A stretch of 64,000 nt of DNA, taken from Hallella seregens ATCC 51272. Lineage in GTDB: Bacteria; Bacteroidota; Bacteroidia; Bacteroidales; Bacteroidaceae. The stretch is taken from positions 1 to 64,000 of the forward strand of contig NZ_KI912453.1 in the NCBI RefSeq assembly GCF_000518545.1, given 5' to 3'. Shown here piece by piece: positions 1 through 8,791 of the stretch. Position numbers and translations under genes: made by a program. Position 1 is the stretch's first letter, and each line of letters starts with the position of its first letter. The notes under the pieces were generated by a model. It was not told the origin of the DNA and ran no database searches. It saw only the letters and a list, made by a program, of their open reading frames with translations.

Positions 1-154
1 TTTTGGCCAAAAGGGTCAATCATATTATGGCCAAGGTGAGCAATCCTGTTTGGCCAAAAGGGTCAAAGTAGAGTGGCTTTTCCACTTGTGGATATTCAAG
101 AGATAACTTCGTTCTTCGGTCTGCTGAAAATCAAACATCAATAATATCAAAAGA
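1..154. repeat. Direct repeats at left edge, possible IS end
   Basis: An 18-bp sequence, TTTGGCCAAAAGGGTCAA, occurs at 2-19 and again at 49-66, and a third GGCCAA core lies between them at 29-34. Each copy contains the palindrome TTTGGCCAAA. Closely spaced multiple terminal repeats of this kind are known at IS21-family ends, so this may be the right end of such an element whose body lies left of the window. No transposase is visible here, so the assignment is inference only. Confidence 0.35.
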
Positions 155-517
155 ATGAAACCGAGAAAGATATACGCATGTTGGATTTATGTGAGTGATT
201 TGCAGAGATCCAAACAATTTTATCAGGACATGGGCTTTGAGGTCAAACTGATAGATAGAGATTGGATTGAATTTAATTTTGGAGAAACCTCATTTGCCAT
301 TCTTCAAAGACCGGCACACAAAGGTGATGTAGTTGCAAGCAAAACAAGAATTATGTTTGAAATTGATGACATCGAACTTATATATGAGGAATTAAAGAAC
401 AAAGGAGTAAAGACGATCGGAGAAATAAGAACAGAACCTTATGGAAAGTTACTTACCTTTGAAGACCTCGACGGGCATTGGCTGGAATTTTACCAAAGAC
501 TTCCTTTTAGTGATTAA
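155..517 (+). CDS. VOC-fold (glyoxalase/bleomycin-resistance-like) protein
   Basis: A 120-residue protein with the size and pattern of a vicinal oxygen chelate domain: an N-terminal strand ending in WIYVSDLQRSKQFYQ, a hydrophobic strand pattern through residue 55, a central MFEIDDIELIYEEL helix, and the C-terminal LTFEDLDGHWLEFYQ that normally supplies a metal-binding glutamate. Family members are metal-dependent lyases, dioxygenases or drug-binding proteins; the substrate cannot be read from sequence. The gene is AT-rich, unlike the chromosome right of 2.7 kb, and sits beside a truncated integrase, so it is probably cargo of a mobile element. The only reasonable start is ATG 155. Confidence 0.8.
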   Translation: MKPRKIYACWIYVSDLQRSKQFYQDMGFEVKLIDRDWIEFNFGETSFAILQRPAHKGDVVASKTRIMFEIDDIELIYEELKNKGVKTIGEIRTEPYGKLLTFEDLDGHWLEFYQRLPFSD

Positions 518-1253
518 AAGGAATATGAGTATTTGATAATGGCTTTTTGTTACTTTTGAGCCGTCTCAACTCACTGTCAAAAGTAACGAGGTGTTTCTCA
601 TCGGGATTTCTTTGCTCCGTCTGTTCTTCTTGAACGGTTACCTGTTCCATCCTTACTTCAGAATAAATCATCTTGTCTGATTTTATGCGGATTCCAGAGG
701 AGAGGGAGTTGAGTTTCCATTTTCTTTTTACCTGCTTCTCGCATATCCGACCTTTTTTTGCGTCTTTCCGTCGGGTCGGTCGTTTTCGTTTCAGTGGCGT
801 AAAAAGGTAGGGCTTAGGACAAACACAAGGTTTTACGGCGAGAATACTACCTGCAATGAAATGGAAGTGTGGAGATTGTCGTCTAAACGGCTTGCCGCCT
901 CGACCTTTTTTGTCCGTAAAAGCCCAGAACTACCTTTGCCGCTGACAACGAACAACCGATCCCGACATGATATATGGGCATAAGTAGAGGATTTGCAGAC
1001 AGAGAAGCAGGGCGAAAACAGAAAACGCAGCCTTCGGAGACTACATTTATCATAAGAATAGAATACCCGGAAAACAAAAAGCAGCCCCAATGGACAGCTT
1101 TACGAAAATAACTCAGAGAAAATTCTTTTTTCTCACGATATACTCTTATCTTTGCAACAAACAAAGTGGTTCTTTGAAATGGCAAAACAAGGTAGAGTAT
1201 AGAAGCTCGCTGGTTTCCTTATCGTTACCTCCCTTTATTGATAAACAATATAA
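518..1253. other. AT-rich gene-poor remnant of mobile DNA
   Basis: No convincing full gene. On the minus strand a 54-codon frame at 507-671 (starting MIYSEVRMEQVTVQEEQ, with VTFDSELRRLKSNKK near its end) reads like a protein fragment and overlaps the VOC gene end by 11 nt, but its upstream frame closes at once. Longer minus frames at 833-1185 overlap each other and look random. On the plus strand a TATCTTTG box (1147-1154) is followed by a reading frame of only seven codons starting ATGGCAAAACAAGG, as if a gene start had lost its body. The stretch reads as decayed transposon DNA. Confidence 0.5.
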
Positions 1254-2339
1254 TCAGTTGATTATTTGACATTTATAGAATTGCCTATGCTTTGCCATAT
1301 GCGTGGTGAAGGGAAACGAGATACCTGCACGAAGCCGCAGGGCTTTCAGGCAGGTCTGATAGGTCTTATACCCGATGAAAGGAAGCAGCGTACCCCTTTC
1401 ATCGCTGTGGAGCTTCTCCATCAGCCTTATGGCTTCGGGCATCAGTTTGACACGACAAGGCACACCTGTCTTGTGGCGGTTGAACTTCAGCCAAAGGCTA
1501 CCCTCGTCGTCACGCACAAGATGGGACTTGTCCAGTTCCATCAAATCACAATATGCAGCACCTGTATAACAGGCAAAGAGGAAAACATCTCGTGCAGTTT
1601 CCATTTCCTCCTCCAAGTACTCAAAGTTGAGAGCCTTCAATTTGTCTAATGCTTCCTTGTCTAATGCTTTGGGCAGTCTCTTGTCGCCCTTGCTGATTTT
1701 GGCTTTGTCAAACAGAAGTACATCAGCCAATCCCTCACGGTAAGCCAACCTGCATACCGTCTTCAAATGCGTGGCTGCATTATAGAATGTGCTTTCTTGA
1801 AAACCACACTCACCTAAGAAATACTGCCCAAACTCATAGATAAAGTTCTCTGTGAGCTGTGAGAAAGCCAAGTCTGTTACCTTGTACTTCCGTTGAATAA
1901 ACTTCTGCAAATGAATTCGGGTAGAGTGATAGCCGTGTATGGCTCCTTCCTTAATGTCTATACCAACATGGCTTTCCTTCTCCTTAATGAGCATGTCCAG
2001 CCTTTCAATGAGCATGCATCGTGTCTGTACGCTCCCTTGGAACAGCTCTTTCACATCGGCTGCATCAAATGGGCAACCTTTGGATAGCAGAGATTGATAA
2101 GCTGACTGAACAGACAACAACAGATTTTCCAATTTACCGTTTATCTCCACCGCCTCACGACTCTTGCCGTCCATTCTGCTCTCTCGTGGATTCCACAAGT
2201 CGGGGTTGCAGGAGAGTTTACAACTGAACTGCGCAATACTCCTTCCAAGTGTAATACGTCCCATGATGGGAGCCTTGCCCGACTTGTCAAGACCGCTCTT
2301 TTTGAGGTAGAGCAACACCTTCATTTTCTCTTGTTTCAT
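1254..2339 (-). pseudogene. Truncated tyrosine site-specific integrase
   Basis: The 361-residue product follows the Bacteroidota conjugative/mobilizable-element integrase plan: an N-terminal arm-type domain (IMGRITLGRSIAQFSCKL), a SAM-like core-binding domain (about 100-220), then the catalytic domain with the first-arginine region FLFACYTGAAYCDLMELD. It should continue to HxxRH, a second His/Trp and the nucleophilic tyrosine. Instead it ends TTHMAKHRQFYKCQIIN: the R of HxxR is K, and everything after it including the tyrosine is missing. The recombinase should therefore be inactive. A TAACTTTG box inside a 10-bp inverted repeat precedes the ATG. Confidence 0.85.
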
Positions 2340-2340
2340 A

Positions 2341-2380
2341 CGCTTTAATTTTTATGGGCAAAGTTACCCGAATTAAAGCG
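2341..2380 (-). promoter_or_regulatory. Integrase promoter within 10-bp inverted repeat
   Basis: A minus-strand TAACTTTG (2359-2366) matches the Bacteroidota -7 box and lies 20 nt upstream of the integrase ATG. It is bracketed by a perfect inverted repeat, CGCTTTAATT at 2341-2350 and AATTAAAGCG at 2371-2380, a plausible operator for a repressor or for autoregulation by the integrase. The box is seen directly; the regulatory role is inferred. Confidence 0.5.
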
Positions 2381-2437
2381 TTCCTCACTTATGCAGAAAA
2401 CTGCCGACCGCAGCAACAGCCACACGAGCGAAAATAA

Positions 2438-2502
2438 TTCAGTTACCGAACATTACTTCATCGTTACCTATCTCAAAATCAGGTAACACTTTGGTAACTG
2501 AA
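2438..2502. repeat. Nested inverted repeats (GTTACC palindromes)
   Basis: TTCAGTTACC (2438-2447) pairs with GGTAACTGAA (2493-2502), and inside it GTTACCT (2463-2469) pairs with AGGTAAC (2481-2487). The same ATCGTTACCT found at 2460-2469 also occurs at 1221-1230, on the other side of the truncated integrase. The arrangement resembles a recombinase or regulator binding region of the lost element. Confidence 0.5.
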
Positions 2503-2652
2503 CTTCTGCCTAAATCTGCATATTCCTGCCCTATATGAACAGAGCAGTTTTATGCAAATGACTCCGTTCCCTGCTCATTATCAGTCAGTTTACACCAACT
2601 TCGATTTTTCTTCCTTTTCAAGGATTAGTTGCATTCCGAAAAACCGTTTTTC

Positions 2653-2718
2653 GCCACGCGATTACGCCGCCATCGCCACGCGAGAAACGAGCCGTCGCAG
2701 CGCGACAAACGGACAAAC
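2653..2718 (+). repeat. 22-bp tandem repeat array (family B, 3 units)
   Basis: Three units of exactly 22 bp (2653-2674, 2675-2696, 2697-2718), each starting CGCCACGCGA or a close variant. The array lies where the AT-rich mobile region gives way to GC-rich chromosome. Related arrays are at 23787, 39301 and 60658. Confidence 0.6.
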
Positions 2719-2720
2719 GC

Positions 2721-2758
2721 AACAGGGCGAATAGTTTAAGGAAACTATTCGCCCTGTT
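2721..2758. terminator. Strong hairpin downstream of ugd
   Basis: A perfect 17-bp stem, AACAGGGCGAATAGTTT (2721-2737) and its complement (2742-2758), with a 4-nt loop, followed on the plus strand by TTCGG after the closing Ts. It is about 110 bp past the ugd stop and is the likely end of that transcript. Confidence 0.65.
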
Positions 2759-2868
2759 TTCGGACACACACGGGCCGTGCCCTTACAAATCGGCAACACT
2801 TCGGAGTTTTGGCACACACCCGTCGCCCGCCGCGGCGGCAACGGCGGCGGGGCGGCAGAAGGCCGGGT

Positions 2869-4122
2869 TCAGTCGCGACGGAAGATGTCGCGGGTGTAGA
2901 CCTTCTCGCGCACGTCGTCAAGCGCGGGCTCGTAACGGTTGGCAATGATGGCCTGGCTCTGCTGCTTGAAGGCGGCCAGGTCGTTCACCACGCGACTGCC
3001 AAAGAAGGTGGTGCCGTCCTGTAGCGCGGGCTCGTAGATGATGACTTCGGCCCCCTTGGCCTTGATGCGCTTCATCACTCCCTGGATGCTGCTCTGGCGG
3101 AAATTGTCGCTCTGGCTCTTCATCGTGAGCCTGTACACGCCCACGATGCACCGCCGCTCGGCCGCCTCGCTGTAGTCGCCGCGGTTGTAGTAGTCGTAGT
3201 AGCCGGCCTTGTGGAGCACCTGGTCGGCAATGAAGTCCTTGCGCGTGCGGTTGCTCTCCACGATGGCCTGGATGAGGTTTTCGGGCACGTCGGCATAGTT
3301 GGCCAGCAGCTGCTTGGTGTCCTTGGGCAGGCAGTAGCCGCCGTAACCAAAGGAGGGGTTGTTGTAGAACGAGCCGATACGCGGGTCGAGACACACGCCG
3401 CGGATGATGTCCTGCGTGTCGAGTCCCTTCACCTCGGCGTAGGTGTCGAGCTCATTGAAGTAACTCACGCGCAGGGCAAGGTATGTATTGGCAAAGAGCT
3501 TCACGGCCTCGGCCTCGGTGAGCCCCATGAAGAGCGTCTCCACGTCGGGTTTCAGGGCGCCCTCTTTCAGCAGGTCGGCAAACACGTGGGCCGCGCGGTC
3601 GAGGCGTTCGTCGCCGGCGGGCCGGCCGATGATGATGCGGCTGGGGTAGAGATTGTCGTAGAGGGCCTTGCTCTCGCGCAGGAATTCGGGGGCGAAGATG
3701 ATGTTGCGGGAGCCGTACTTGCGCCGCACGGCCTCGGTGTAGCCCACGGGAATGGTGGACTTGATGACCATCACGGCCTCGGGGTTGACGCGCTGCACCA
3801 GCCGGATGACCTCTTCCACGTGCGAGGTGTCGAAGTAGTTCTTCGCCGAGTCGTAGTTGGTCGGGGTGGCAATGACCACGAAGTCGGCCCCGCGGTAGGC
3901 CGCCTCGCCGTCGAGTGTGGCGGTGAGGTCGAGCGTTTTCTCGGCCAGGTATTTCTCGATGTACTCGTCCTGGATGGGCGACCGGCGGCGGTTGAGCATG
4001 TCTACTTTCTCTGCCACCACGTCCACGGCCGTCACCTGGTGGTGCTGGCTCAGCAGGGTGGCGATGCTCAGGCCCACATATCCCGTGCCGGCCACGGCGA
4101 TGCGATATTTCTTTTCCATCAT
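2869..4122 (-). CDS. ugd: UDP-glucose 6-dehydrogenase
   Basis: NAD-dependent oxidation of UDP-glucose to UDP-glucuronate, supplying acidic sugars for capsule or exopolysaccharide. The 417-residue product has the N-terminal Rossmann motif [14 protein letters not shown], the central [20 protein letters not shown] stretch, and the catalytic cysteine in [16 protein letters not shown], followed by the C-terminal UDP-binding domain. Length is normal for the short bacterial class; a related UDP-ManNAc-type dehydrogenase is the main alternative. Two adjacent ATGs (4122, 4119) are possible starts. It is monocistronic, with a TTG-N20-TAATTTTG promoter at 4175-4205 and a hairpin after the stop. The capD-like gene at 61.3 kb suggests the same pathway area. 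Confidence 0.92.
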   Translation of the reverse strand: MMEKKYRIAVAGTGYVGLSIATLLSQHHQVTAVDVVAEKVDMLNRRRSPIQDEYIEKYLAEKTLDLTATLDGEAAYRGADFVVIATPTNYDSAKNYFDTSHVEEVIRLVQRVNPEAVMVIKSTIPVGYTEAVRRKYGSRNIIFAPEFLRESKALYDNLYPSRIIIGRPAGDERLDRAAHVFADLLKEGALKPDVETLFMGLTEAEAVKLFANTYLALRVSYFNELDTYAEVKGLDTQDIIRGVCLDPRIGSFYNNPSFGYGGYCLPKDTKQLLANYADVPENLIQAIVESNRTRKDFIADQVLHKAGYYDYYNRGDYSEAAERRCIVGVYRLTMKSQSDNFRQSSIQGVMKRIKAKGAEVIIYEPALQDGTTFFGSRVVNDLAAFKQQSQAIIANRYEPALDDVREKVYTRDIFRRD

Positions 4123-4174
4123 TCGGTTGTTTCTGTTTTCGGTTTGTCGGCCTACCGTTTCTCGGTAAACGCGA

Positions 4175-4205
4175 CAAAATTAGCATTTCTTTCCGACATG
4201 GCCAA
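4175..4205 (-). promoter_or_regulatory. ugd promoter
   Basis: Reading the minus strand, TTG (4203-4205) is followed after exactly 20 bp by TAATTTTG (4175-4182), matching the Bacteroidota -33/-7 consensus. The ugd ATG is about 50 nt downstream. Confidence 0.7.
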
Positions 4206-4349
4206 TCATTTGGCGGCAAATCTGCACCCGGCGCTACCGGGGCGGGCTTCACCGCAGACAGGGTGGGCTTCATCGCAGACGGGGCGCGGCAGACCGCAAA
4301 AACCGTCATTTTTAGCCGCCAAAGGGGCCGTCAAGCCGATTTTAATGCG

Positions 4350-4357
4350 TAACTTTG
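4350..4357 (+). promoter_or_regulatory. -7 box of PBP4-type gene
   Basis: TAACTTTG lies just upstream of the ATG at 4372 and downstream of an alternative in-frame ATG at 4345. Transcription should begin near 4364, which rules out the upstream start and gives a very short leader. Confidence 0.6.
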
Positions 4358-4371
4358 CAAGGAAACAACGC

Positions 4372-5655
4372 ATGCGCAAACAAAAGAACCATATCTTGAA
4401 ACTCACACACACGCTCCGCCCCTGCCTCATGGGGCTGCTGCTTGCCACGCTGCTGGGCTCGTGCAGCAGCGACAATTCCAAGGGCCGCCAGCCGGCCGCC
4501 GACACTTCTTCGCAACATACTCTGCCCGTCGATCCGGCCCTGCGCCGCCGGCTGGCCGACCTGGCCGCCGCCCCGCGCCCGCAGGGCCGGCTGGGCTTCC
4601 ACGTCTACGACCTCACGGCCGACCGCCCCGTCTACGGGCTGAACGAGCGCAAGGCCCTGCCCTCGGCCTCGTGCCTCAAGTTGCTCAGCGGCGTGGCCGG
4701 CCTGCACCTGCTGGGCACGCGCCACCTCTATGCCACCTCCATCTACACGCGCGGACAGATCGTGGGCGACACGCTGCGCGGCGACGTGACGTTCAGGGCC
4801 GGCCTCGACCCGCAGCTCAACGGCCCCGACCTCGGCCAGTTTGCCGCCGCCCTGCGCCGCAAGGGCATCCGCCGCATCGGCGGCCGGCTGCTGCTCGACC
4901 TGCAACTGCACGACCCCGTGCGCAGCGAGGCCCACTGGTACCCGTGGGATCTGAGTTTCTCGCACTACGGACTGCTCTACAAAGGGGCGCCGCGCGTGCA
5001 GAAAGAGCTCACGGCCGCCCTGCGCGCACGGGGCGTCAGCGTGGCCGACAGCCAGGTGGCGCTGGGCCGCACGCCGCGCGGGTCGCACTGCATCTTCCGC
5101 TTCTACCGCTCCGTGGACCGCGTTACAGAGCGCATGTGGAAGCACAGTTCCAACACCCAAGCCACGGCCCTGCTCTACACCATCGGCCATCGCGCCGACC
5201 CCGGGGCCGAGCCCACGGCGGCCGGCGTGGCCTACCTGCGCCGGTTCATGCGCGAGGAGCTGGGACTGCGCGACAGTGCACTCGTCGTGCACGACGGCTG
5301 CGGCCTCTGCACCCACAACCGGCTCTCGCCCGAAGCCCTCACCACCGTGCTGCGCTACGCCTACCGCCACAGGCCCATCTACCGGCTGCTGCTGGCCCAA
5401 CTCTCCATCGCGGGCGTGGACGGCACGCTGCGCCGCGAGCTGGCCGGGCCGAAGACGCGCGGCAAAATCCGCGCCAAGACCGGCACCCTCTCCCACCCCT
5501 ACGGCATCAGCTCGCTGGCCGGATACTGCCGGGGCAGCAACGGCCACCTGCTGGCGTTCGCCATTATGGACAGCGAGATGTCGGTTCTCGACGCCCGCGT
5601 GCTGCAGCGCAAGCTGGGCGAAGCCCTCGTTGCCCGCCCCGAACCCGGCCGCTGA
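4372..5655 (+). CDS. dacB: D-alanyl-D-alanine carboxypeptidase/endopeptidase (PBP4 family) lipoprotein
   Basis: Cleaves peptidoglycan stem peptides in the periplasm (S13 family). The 427-residue product begins with a charged N-terminus and a lipobox, GLLLATLLGSC, so it is probably a lipoprotein. Penicillin-binding motifs occur in order: SxxK in ASCLKLLSG near residue 100, SxN in KHSSNTQATAL, and KTG in IRAKTGTLSHPYG near the end. The inserted domain between SxxK and SxN is typical of PBP4. The frame is open far upstream (to 3211), but that part is antisense to ugd; start 4372 is chosen from the signal peptide and the TAACTTTG box at 4350. Family A repeats follow the stop. Confidence 0.9.
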   Translation: MRKQKNHILKLTHTLRPCLMGLLLATLLGSCSSDNSKGRQPAADTSSQHTLPVDPALRRRLADLAAAPRPQGRLGFHVYDLTADRPVYGLNERKALPSASCLKLLSGVAGLHLLGTRHLYATSIYTRGQIVGDTLRGDVTFRAGLDPQLNGPDLGQFAAALRRKGIRRIGGRLLLDLQLHDPVRSEAHWYPWDLSFSHYGLLYKGAPRVQKELTAALRARGVSVADSQVALGRTPRGSHCIFRFYRSVDRVTERMWKHSSNTQATALLYTIGHRADPGAEPTAAGVAYLRRFMREELGLRDSALVVHDGCGLCTHNRLSPEALTTVLRYAYRHRPIYRLLLAQLSIAGVDGTLRRELAGPKTRGKIRAKTGTLSHPYGISSLAGYCRGSNGHLLAFAIMDSEMSVLDARVLQRKLGEALVARPEPGR

Positions 5656-5670
5656 CAGAGCAACATGAGG

Positions 5671-5893
5671 GGTTTAGACATAGTAACATAATAACAAAAG
5701 GCTGGCGCGGTGGAGTTTAGACATAGTAACATAATAACATATTGGCTGCGCAGTGATTTTTATTCCCCTAATCTCCCCCACCGCGCCAGCCTTTTGTTAT
5801 TATGTTACTATGTCTATAACTATTGCGTTAGCCTATATGTTATTATGTTACTATGTCTAAACCCTACCGCGCCAGCCAATATGTTATTATGTC
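5671..5893. repeat. Family A repeat cluster, locus 1 (5 units)
   Basis: Five ~43-bp units sharing AGACATAGTAACATAATAAC at one end and GGCTGGCGCGGTGG at the other. Plus-strand units are at 5671-5713 and 5714-5756; inverted units at 5778-5820, 5821-5863 and 5864-5893. The variable middle pairs the units: AACAAAAGGC of the first recurs inverted in the third, and AACATATTGGC of the second recurs inverted in the fifth. Located between the PBP4 gene and the TonB receptor gene; no gene fits here. Confidence 0.75.
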
Positions 5894-5997
5894 GGAACAC
5901 CCAAGGATGAAGAAAGAAGAAAATTTTGTCCTGCCGGCATGGGGGTATTTACGGCCCGCCACGTTATAGCGGCAGAAACTTGCACGACACAAGCAAA

Positions 5998-8709
5998 ATG
6001 AATATCTTCAAAATCGGTCTTTCGACCTTGCTTCTCTCTGTCGCCCTGCTGGCAGCGATGCCCGCAGGTGCGCAGGGCAAGCCACACGCCAACACCATCA
6101 AACAGCAGATGGAACAGCTGCACCGGCAACACCAAGTGAACTTTGTCTACGATGCTTCCATCCCTGTGACGCGGGCCTACGACGGCCCGTCGCTCTCGCG
6201 CATGCCGCTGCGCGAGGCCCTGAACACCCTCTTTCGCGGCACCGGCATCGGCTACGAACAGAAAGGCAGCTACGTCATGCTCAAGCCGGCAAGCCCCGAC
6301 AAGCCCCGACAAGCCACTCCCACCGCCTCGCCCACCCCACAAAAGCGAGAGAAAGCACGCCGCTCGCACACCGTGAGCGGCTTTGTGCGCGATGCCGACG
6401 GCGAGACATTGATCAACGCCACCGTCTACGACCACACCACCGGACAGGGCACCATGACCAATGCCTACGGTTTCTTCTCGCTCACCCTGCCCGAGGGACA
6501 GCACCGGCTGCGCTACAGCTACATCGGATTCGAGGACTACGAACAGACCCTTGACCTCACCGCCGACCAGCGGCTCGACGTCAGCCTCAAGGAGAATGCC
6601 CGGCTGGGCGAGGTGGTGGTCACGGGCGACCTCAACTCGCCGCTGCTCAACACGCAGACGGGCAAGCGGTCGCTCTCGCGCCGCGACATCCAGACGGAGT
6701 TCGCCCTGCTGAGCAGTCCCGACGTGGTGAAGACGCTCCAGCGCACCAGCGGCGTGGCCGAGGGCATGGAGCTGGCCAGCGGACTCTACGTGCATGGCGG
6801 CAACAACGACGAGAACCTCTTCCTGCTCGACGGCACGCCGCTCTACCAAATCAACCACACCATGGGCCTGTTCTCGGCTTTCAACACCGACGTGGTGAAG
6901 AACGTAGACTTCTACAAGAGCGGGTTCCCCGCCCGCTACGGCGGCCGCCTGTCGTCGGTCATTGACGTGCGCACCAGCGACGGCGACTTCGAGCACACCC
7001 ACGGCAGCTACCGCATCGGGCTACTCGACGGCAGCTTCCACCTCGAAGGCCCCATCGTCAAGGGCAAGACCTCTTATAATATAGGACTGCGCCGTAGCTG
7101 GATCGACCTGCTCACGCGCCCCGCCTCGGCCATTGCCAGCCGGCTGAACGACGAGGAAAAGATCAGCTTCAACTACTTCTTCCACGACCTCAACGCCAAG
7201 GTCACCCACATTTTCAGCCCCGTCTCGCGCCTGTCGCTGAGCCTTTACTCGGGTCAGGACAAGCTCAACACCAAGGACGACTGGCGCGACACGTACAACT
7301 CCGCCACCAATCGAGACCTCACCAAGAACAAGTTCAGCTGGGGAAACCTCAATGCTGCACTCAACTGGAACCGTATCTTCTCACCCAAACTCTTTGCCAA
7401 CTTCACCGCCGTCTACACCTACAACCACGCCAAACTCCACACGCTCGAGGACGACCGGATGTATCGCGACGACAAGTTGTCGTATGCGTCGCACGACGAA
7501 CACCAGTACCGGTCAACGATTAACGACCTGGGTTATCGCGTGTCGTTCGACTACCGGCCCTCGCCCCACCACCACGTCCGCTTCGGTCACGACTATACCT
7601 GGCACGCGTTCAAGCCGCAGACCCGCACGCAGTACAACTTCTCCAGCGACAGTTCGCAGAAAGGCGACACCCTGCGCACGGACAGCCACAACCGCCACAC
7701 GGCCCACGAGTGGAACGTCTATGCCGAAGACGAGTTCACCATCAACAGCCGCTGGAGCCTCAACGGCGGCGTCAACGCGGCCCTCTTCAGCATTGGCACC
7801 AAGACCTTTGCCACCCTCGACCCGCGCGTAGCCATGAAGTATCAGCCCGCCGAGGCCCTCTCGTTCAAGGCCTCGTTCACCACCATGACGCAGTATGTGC
7901 ACAAGATTTCCAACTCCATCCTCGAGTTGCCCACCGACTACTGGGTGCCCACCACCGAACGGCTGAAGCCCATGCGCTCGTGGCAGGCGGCGGCAGGCGT
8001 CTACGTGCAGCCGGGCCGGCACTGGCTGCTCTCGCTCGAAGGCTACTACAAGCAGAGCCGCCACCTGCTGCAATATGCCAGTTGGTCGAGTCTGGAGCCG
8101 CCCGCAGAGAACTGGGATCTGCTCGTCATGGACGGCCGCGGACGGTTCTACGGCATCGAGCTCGATGCCCGGTACACCACCCACCACCTGGAACTCCAGG
8201 GTGCCTACACCCTCTCATGGAACCAGCGTCGCTACGCCGACTTCTACTCTGACTGGTACAACGACAAGTTCGACAACCGCCACAAGCTGAACCTCACGGC
8301 CCGCTGGAAGCTCACTTCCAAGATTTCGGCTTTCGCCGTCTGGAGCCTGCACAGCGGCAACCGCCTCACCATGCCCACCCAGCTCACCGCCACACCCAAC
8401 GTGCCCGACGGCAGACAGGTGGATTACCGGCAGCTCATCTATGGCGACGAACGCCGCACCATGTGGGTCTACGAGCGTCCCAACAACCTCACGCTCCCCG
8501 CCTACCACCGACTCGACATCGGTTTCGACTTCCACCACACCACCAAACACGGCCACGAGCGCATCTGGAACATCAGTCTTTATAATGTGTATTGCCACCT
8601 GAACTCGCTCTGGACCGAGATACGCCAGCACAAGGACGGGCGCTTCTACATCAAGAACCACGCCTACATTCCCGTCGTGCCCTCGTTCAGCTACACCATC
8701 AAGTTCTGA
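5998..8709 (+). CDS. TonB-dependent receptor with STN signalling domain
   Basis: Outer-membrane active transporter of 903 residues. A signal peptide (about 1-26, ending AMPAGAQG) is followed by an STN domain (about 40-100) used by transducing receptors to contact a FecR partner, a carboxypeptidase-regulatory-like beta domain (HTVSGFVRDADGETLINATVY, about 127-210), the plug (SPDVVKTLQRTSGVAEG, VHGGNNDENLFLLDGTPLY) and a barrel ending in the aromatic SYTIKF. ATG 5998 is chosen because it starts the signal peptide; the frame is open for 24 codons upstream. The next genes encode a DUF4249 lipoprotein and FecR, so this is probably one regulated uptake operon. No SusD partner is present and the substrate is unknown. 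Confidence 0.92.
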   Translation: MNIFKIGLSTLLLSVALLAAMPAGAQGKPHANTIKQQMEQLHRQHQVNFVYDASIPVTRAYDGPSLSRMPLREALNTLFRGTGIGYEQKGSYVMLKPASPDKPRQATPTASPTPQKREKARRSHTVSGFVRDADGETLINATVYDHTTGQGTMTNAYGFFSLTLPEGQHRLRYSYIGFEDYEQTLDLTADQRLDVSLKENARLGEVVVTGDLNSPLLNTQTGKRSLSRRDIQTEFALLSSPDVVKTLQRTSGVAEGMELASGLYVHGGNNDENLFLLDGTPLYQINHTMGLFSAFNTDVVKNVDFYKSGFPARYGGRLSSVIDVRTSDGDFEHTHGSYRIGLLDGSFHLEGPIVKGKTSYNIGLRRSWIDLLTRPASAIASRLNDEEKISFNYFFHDLNAKVTHIFSPVSRLSLSLYSGQDKLNTKDDWRDTYNSATNRDLTKNKFSWGNLNAALNWNRIFSPKLFANFTAVYTYNHAKLHTLEDDRMYRDDKLSYASHDEHQYRSTINDLGYRVSFDYRPSPHHHVRFGHDYTWHAFKPQTRTQYNFSSDSSQKGDTLRTDSHNRHTAHEWNVYAEDEFTINSRWSLNGGVNAALFSIGTKTFATLDPRVAMKYQPAEALSFKASFTTMTQYVHKISNSILELPTDYWVPTTERLKPMRSWQAAAGVYVQPGRHWLLSLEGYYKQSRHLLQYASWSSLEPPAENWDLLVMDGRGRFYGIELDARYTTHHLELQGAYTLSWNQRRYADFYSDWYNDKFDNRHKLNLTARWKLTSKISAFAVWSLHSGNRLTMPTQLTATPNVPDGRQVDYRQLIYGDERRTMWVYERPNNLTLPAYHRLDIGFDFHHTTKHGHERIWNISLYNVYCHLNSLWTEIRQHKDGRFYIKNHAYIPVVPSFSYTIKF

Positions 8710-8791
8710 CGGCGGCCCGCCCGGCCACATCCCCCGGGTGCCGCCACACCGCACCATTCATCCATCACACAACCCTCATCACCCAACCATC

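Noticed and set aside
833-1185. Two overlapping minus-strand frames in the mobile remnant
   Set aside because: They overlap in different frames, lack recognisable domains and have no promoter box in a suitable place.
3211-4371. 5' extension of the PBP4-type gene (387 extra codons)
   Set aside because: The extension is antisense to ugd, and a lipoprotein signal and promoter box mark the start at 4372.
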